Positions 6,879 through 6,918 of a stretch of DNA of 6,918 nt are shown piece after piece. Each line of letters starts with the position of its first letter. Positions within the stretch are counted from its first letter, which is position 1. The notes below the pieces were generated by a model. It saw nothing but the letters and a program-made list of their open reading frames with translations, was not told the origin of the DNA and searched no databases. The position numbers were made by a program, and so were the translations under genes. This stretch comes from Oscillospiraceae bacterium (GTDB lineage: Bacteria > Bacillota > Clostridia > UMGS1810): the NCBI GenBank assembly GCA_022769845.1, contig JALEIO010000085.1, forward strand, positions 1 to 6,918, in the 5' to 3' direction.

Positions 6879-6918
6879 CCGAGATAGAAAAAAGTGAATT
6901 TTTTGAAAAAGGCAGAGA
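6875..6918 (+). CDS. Start of an unidentified downstream gene, 3' end outside window
   Basis: ATG at 6875 overlaps the GH38 stop codon as ATGA and has a ribosome binding site 8 bases upstream. The frame stays open to the window end, encoding MTEIEKSEFFEKGR plus a partial codon. This is too short to assign to any family; it is a hydrophilic, charged N-terminus with no signal peptide. The 4-base overlap implies translational coupling with the GH38 gene, so it is likely another cytoplasmic member of the same pathway. That role is inference from position only. Confidence 0.7.
   Translation, partial: MTEIEKSEFFEKGR

Overview
The window reads as one stretch of a plus-strand carbohydrate-utilisation operon. 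It is cut at both ends: the first gene lacks its start and the last gene has only its first 14 codons. The likely host is a Gram-positive-type anaerobe of the Bacillota/Clostridia kind. Reasons are a lipobox-type substrate-binding lipoprotein, a CUT1 sugar importer with no ATPase gene beside it, strong purine-rich ribosome binding sites, a TTG start and moderately AT-rich DNA. The species cannot be named from the sequence alone.

Layout. Positions 1-831 are the C-terminal part of a clan GH-A (GH39-like) glycoside hydrolase. Positions 851-2233 encode the substrate-binding lipoprotein of an ABC sugar importer. Positions 2234-2323 are a spacer with a perfect 9-bp inverted repeat and the ribosome binding site of a TTG-started gene. 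Positions 2324-3238 and 3250-4140 encode the MalF-like and MalG-like permeases. Positions 4197-6878 encode an 893-residue glycoside hydrolase family 38 (alpha-mannosidase-type) protein. A further gene starts at 6875 in an ATGA overlap and leaves the window. The largest gap between genes is 90 bases. I see no terminator, convincing promoter, tRNA, rRNA, mobile element or CRISPR array.

How the genes may work together. The lipoprotein would catch an oligosaccharide outside the cell and the two permeases would import it, powered by an ATPase encoded elsewhere. The GH38 protein has no signal peptide, so it would cut the sugar in the cytoplasm. The GH-A enzyme and the gene past 6918 probably act on other linkages of the same glycan. 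A mannose-containing substrate is the simplest guess from the GH38 fold.

Points of most interest: the GH38 protein has Ser where the family's catalytic nucleophile and zinc-ligand Asp should be, with the other metal ligands kept. The same gene carries an in-frame A AAA AAG heptamer directly before a stem-loop at the boundary of its C-terminal beta domain, which resembles a -1 frameshift signal. A hairpin sits between the binding-protein gene and the permease genes. Ile codon use changes sharply at the start of the GH38 gene.
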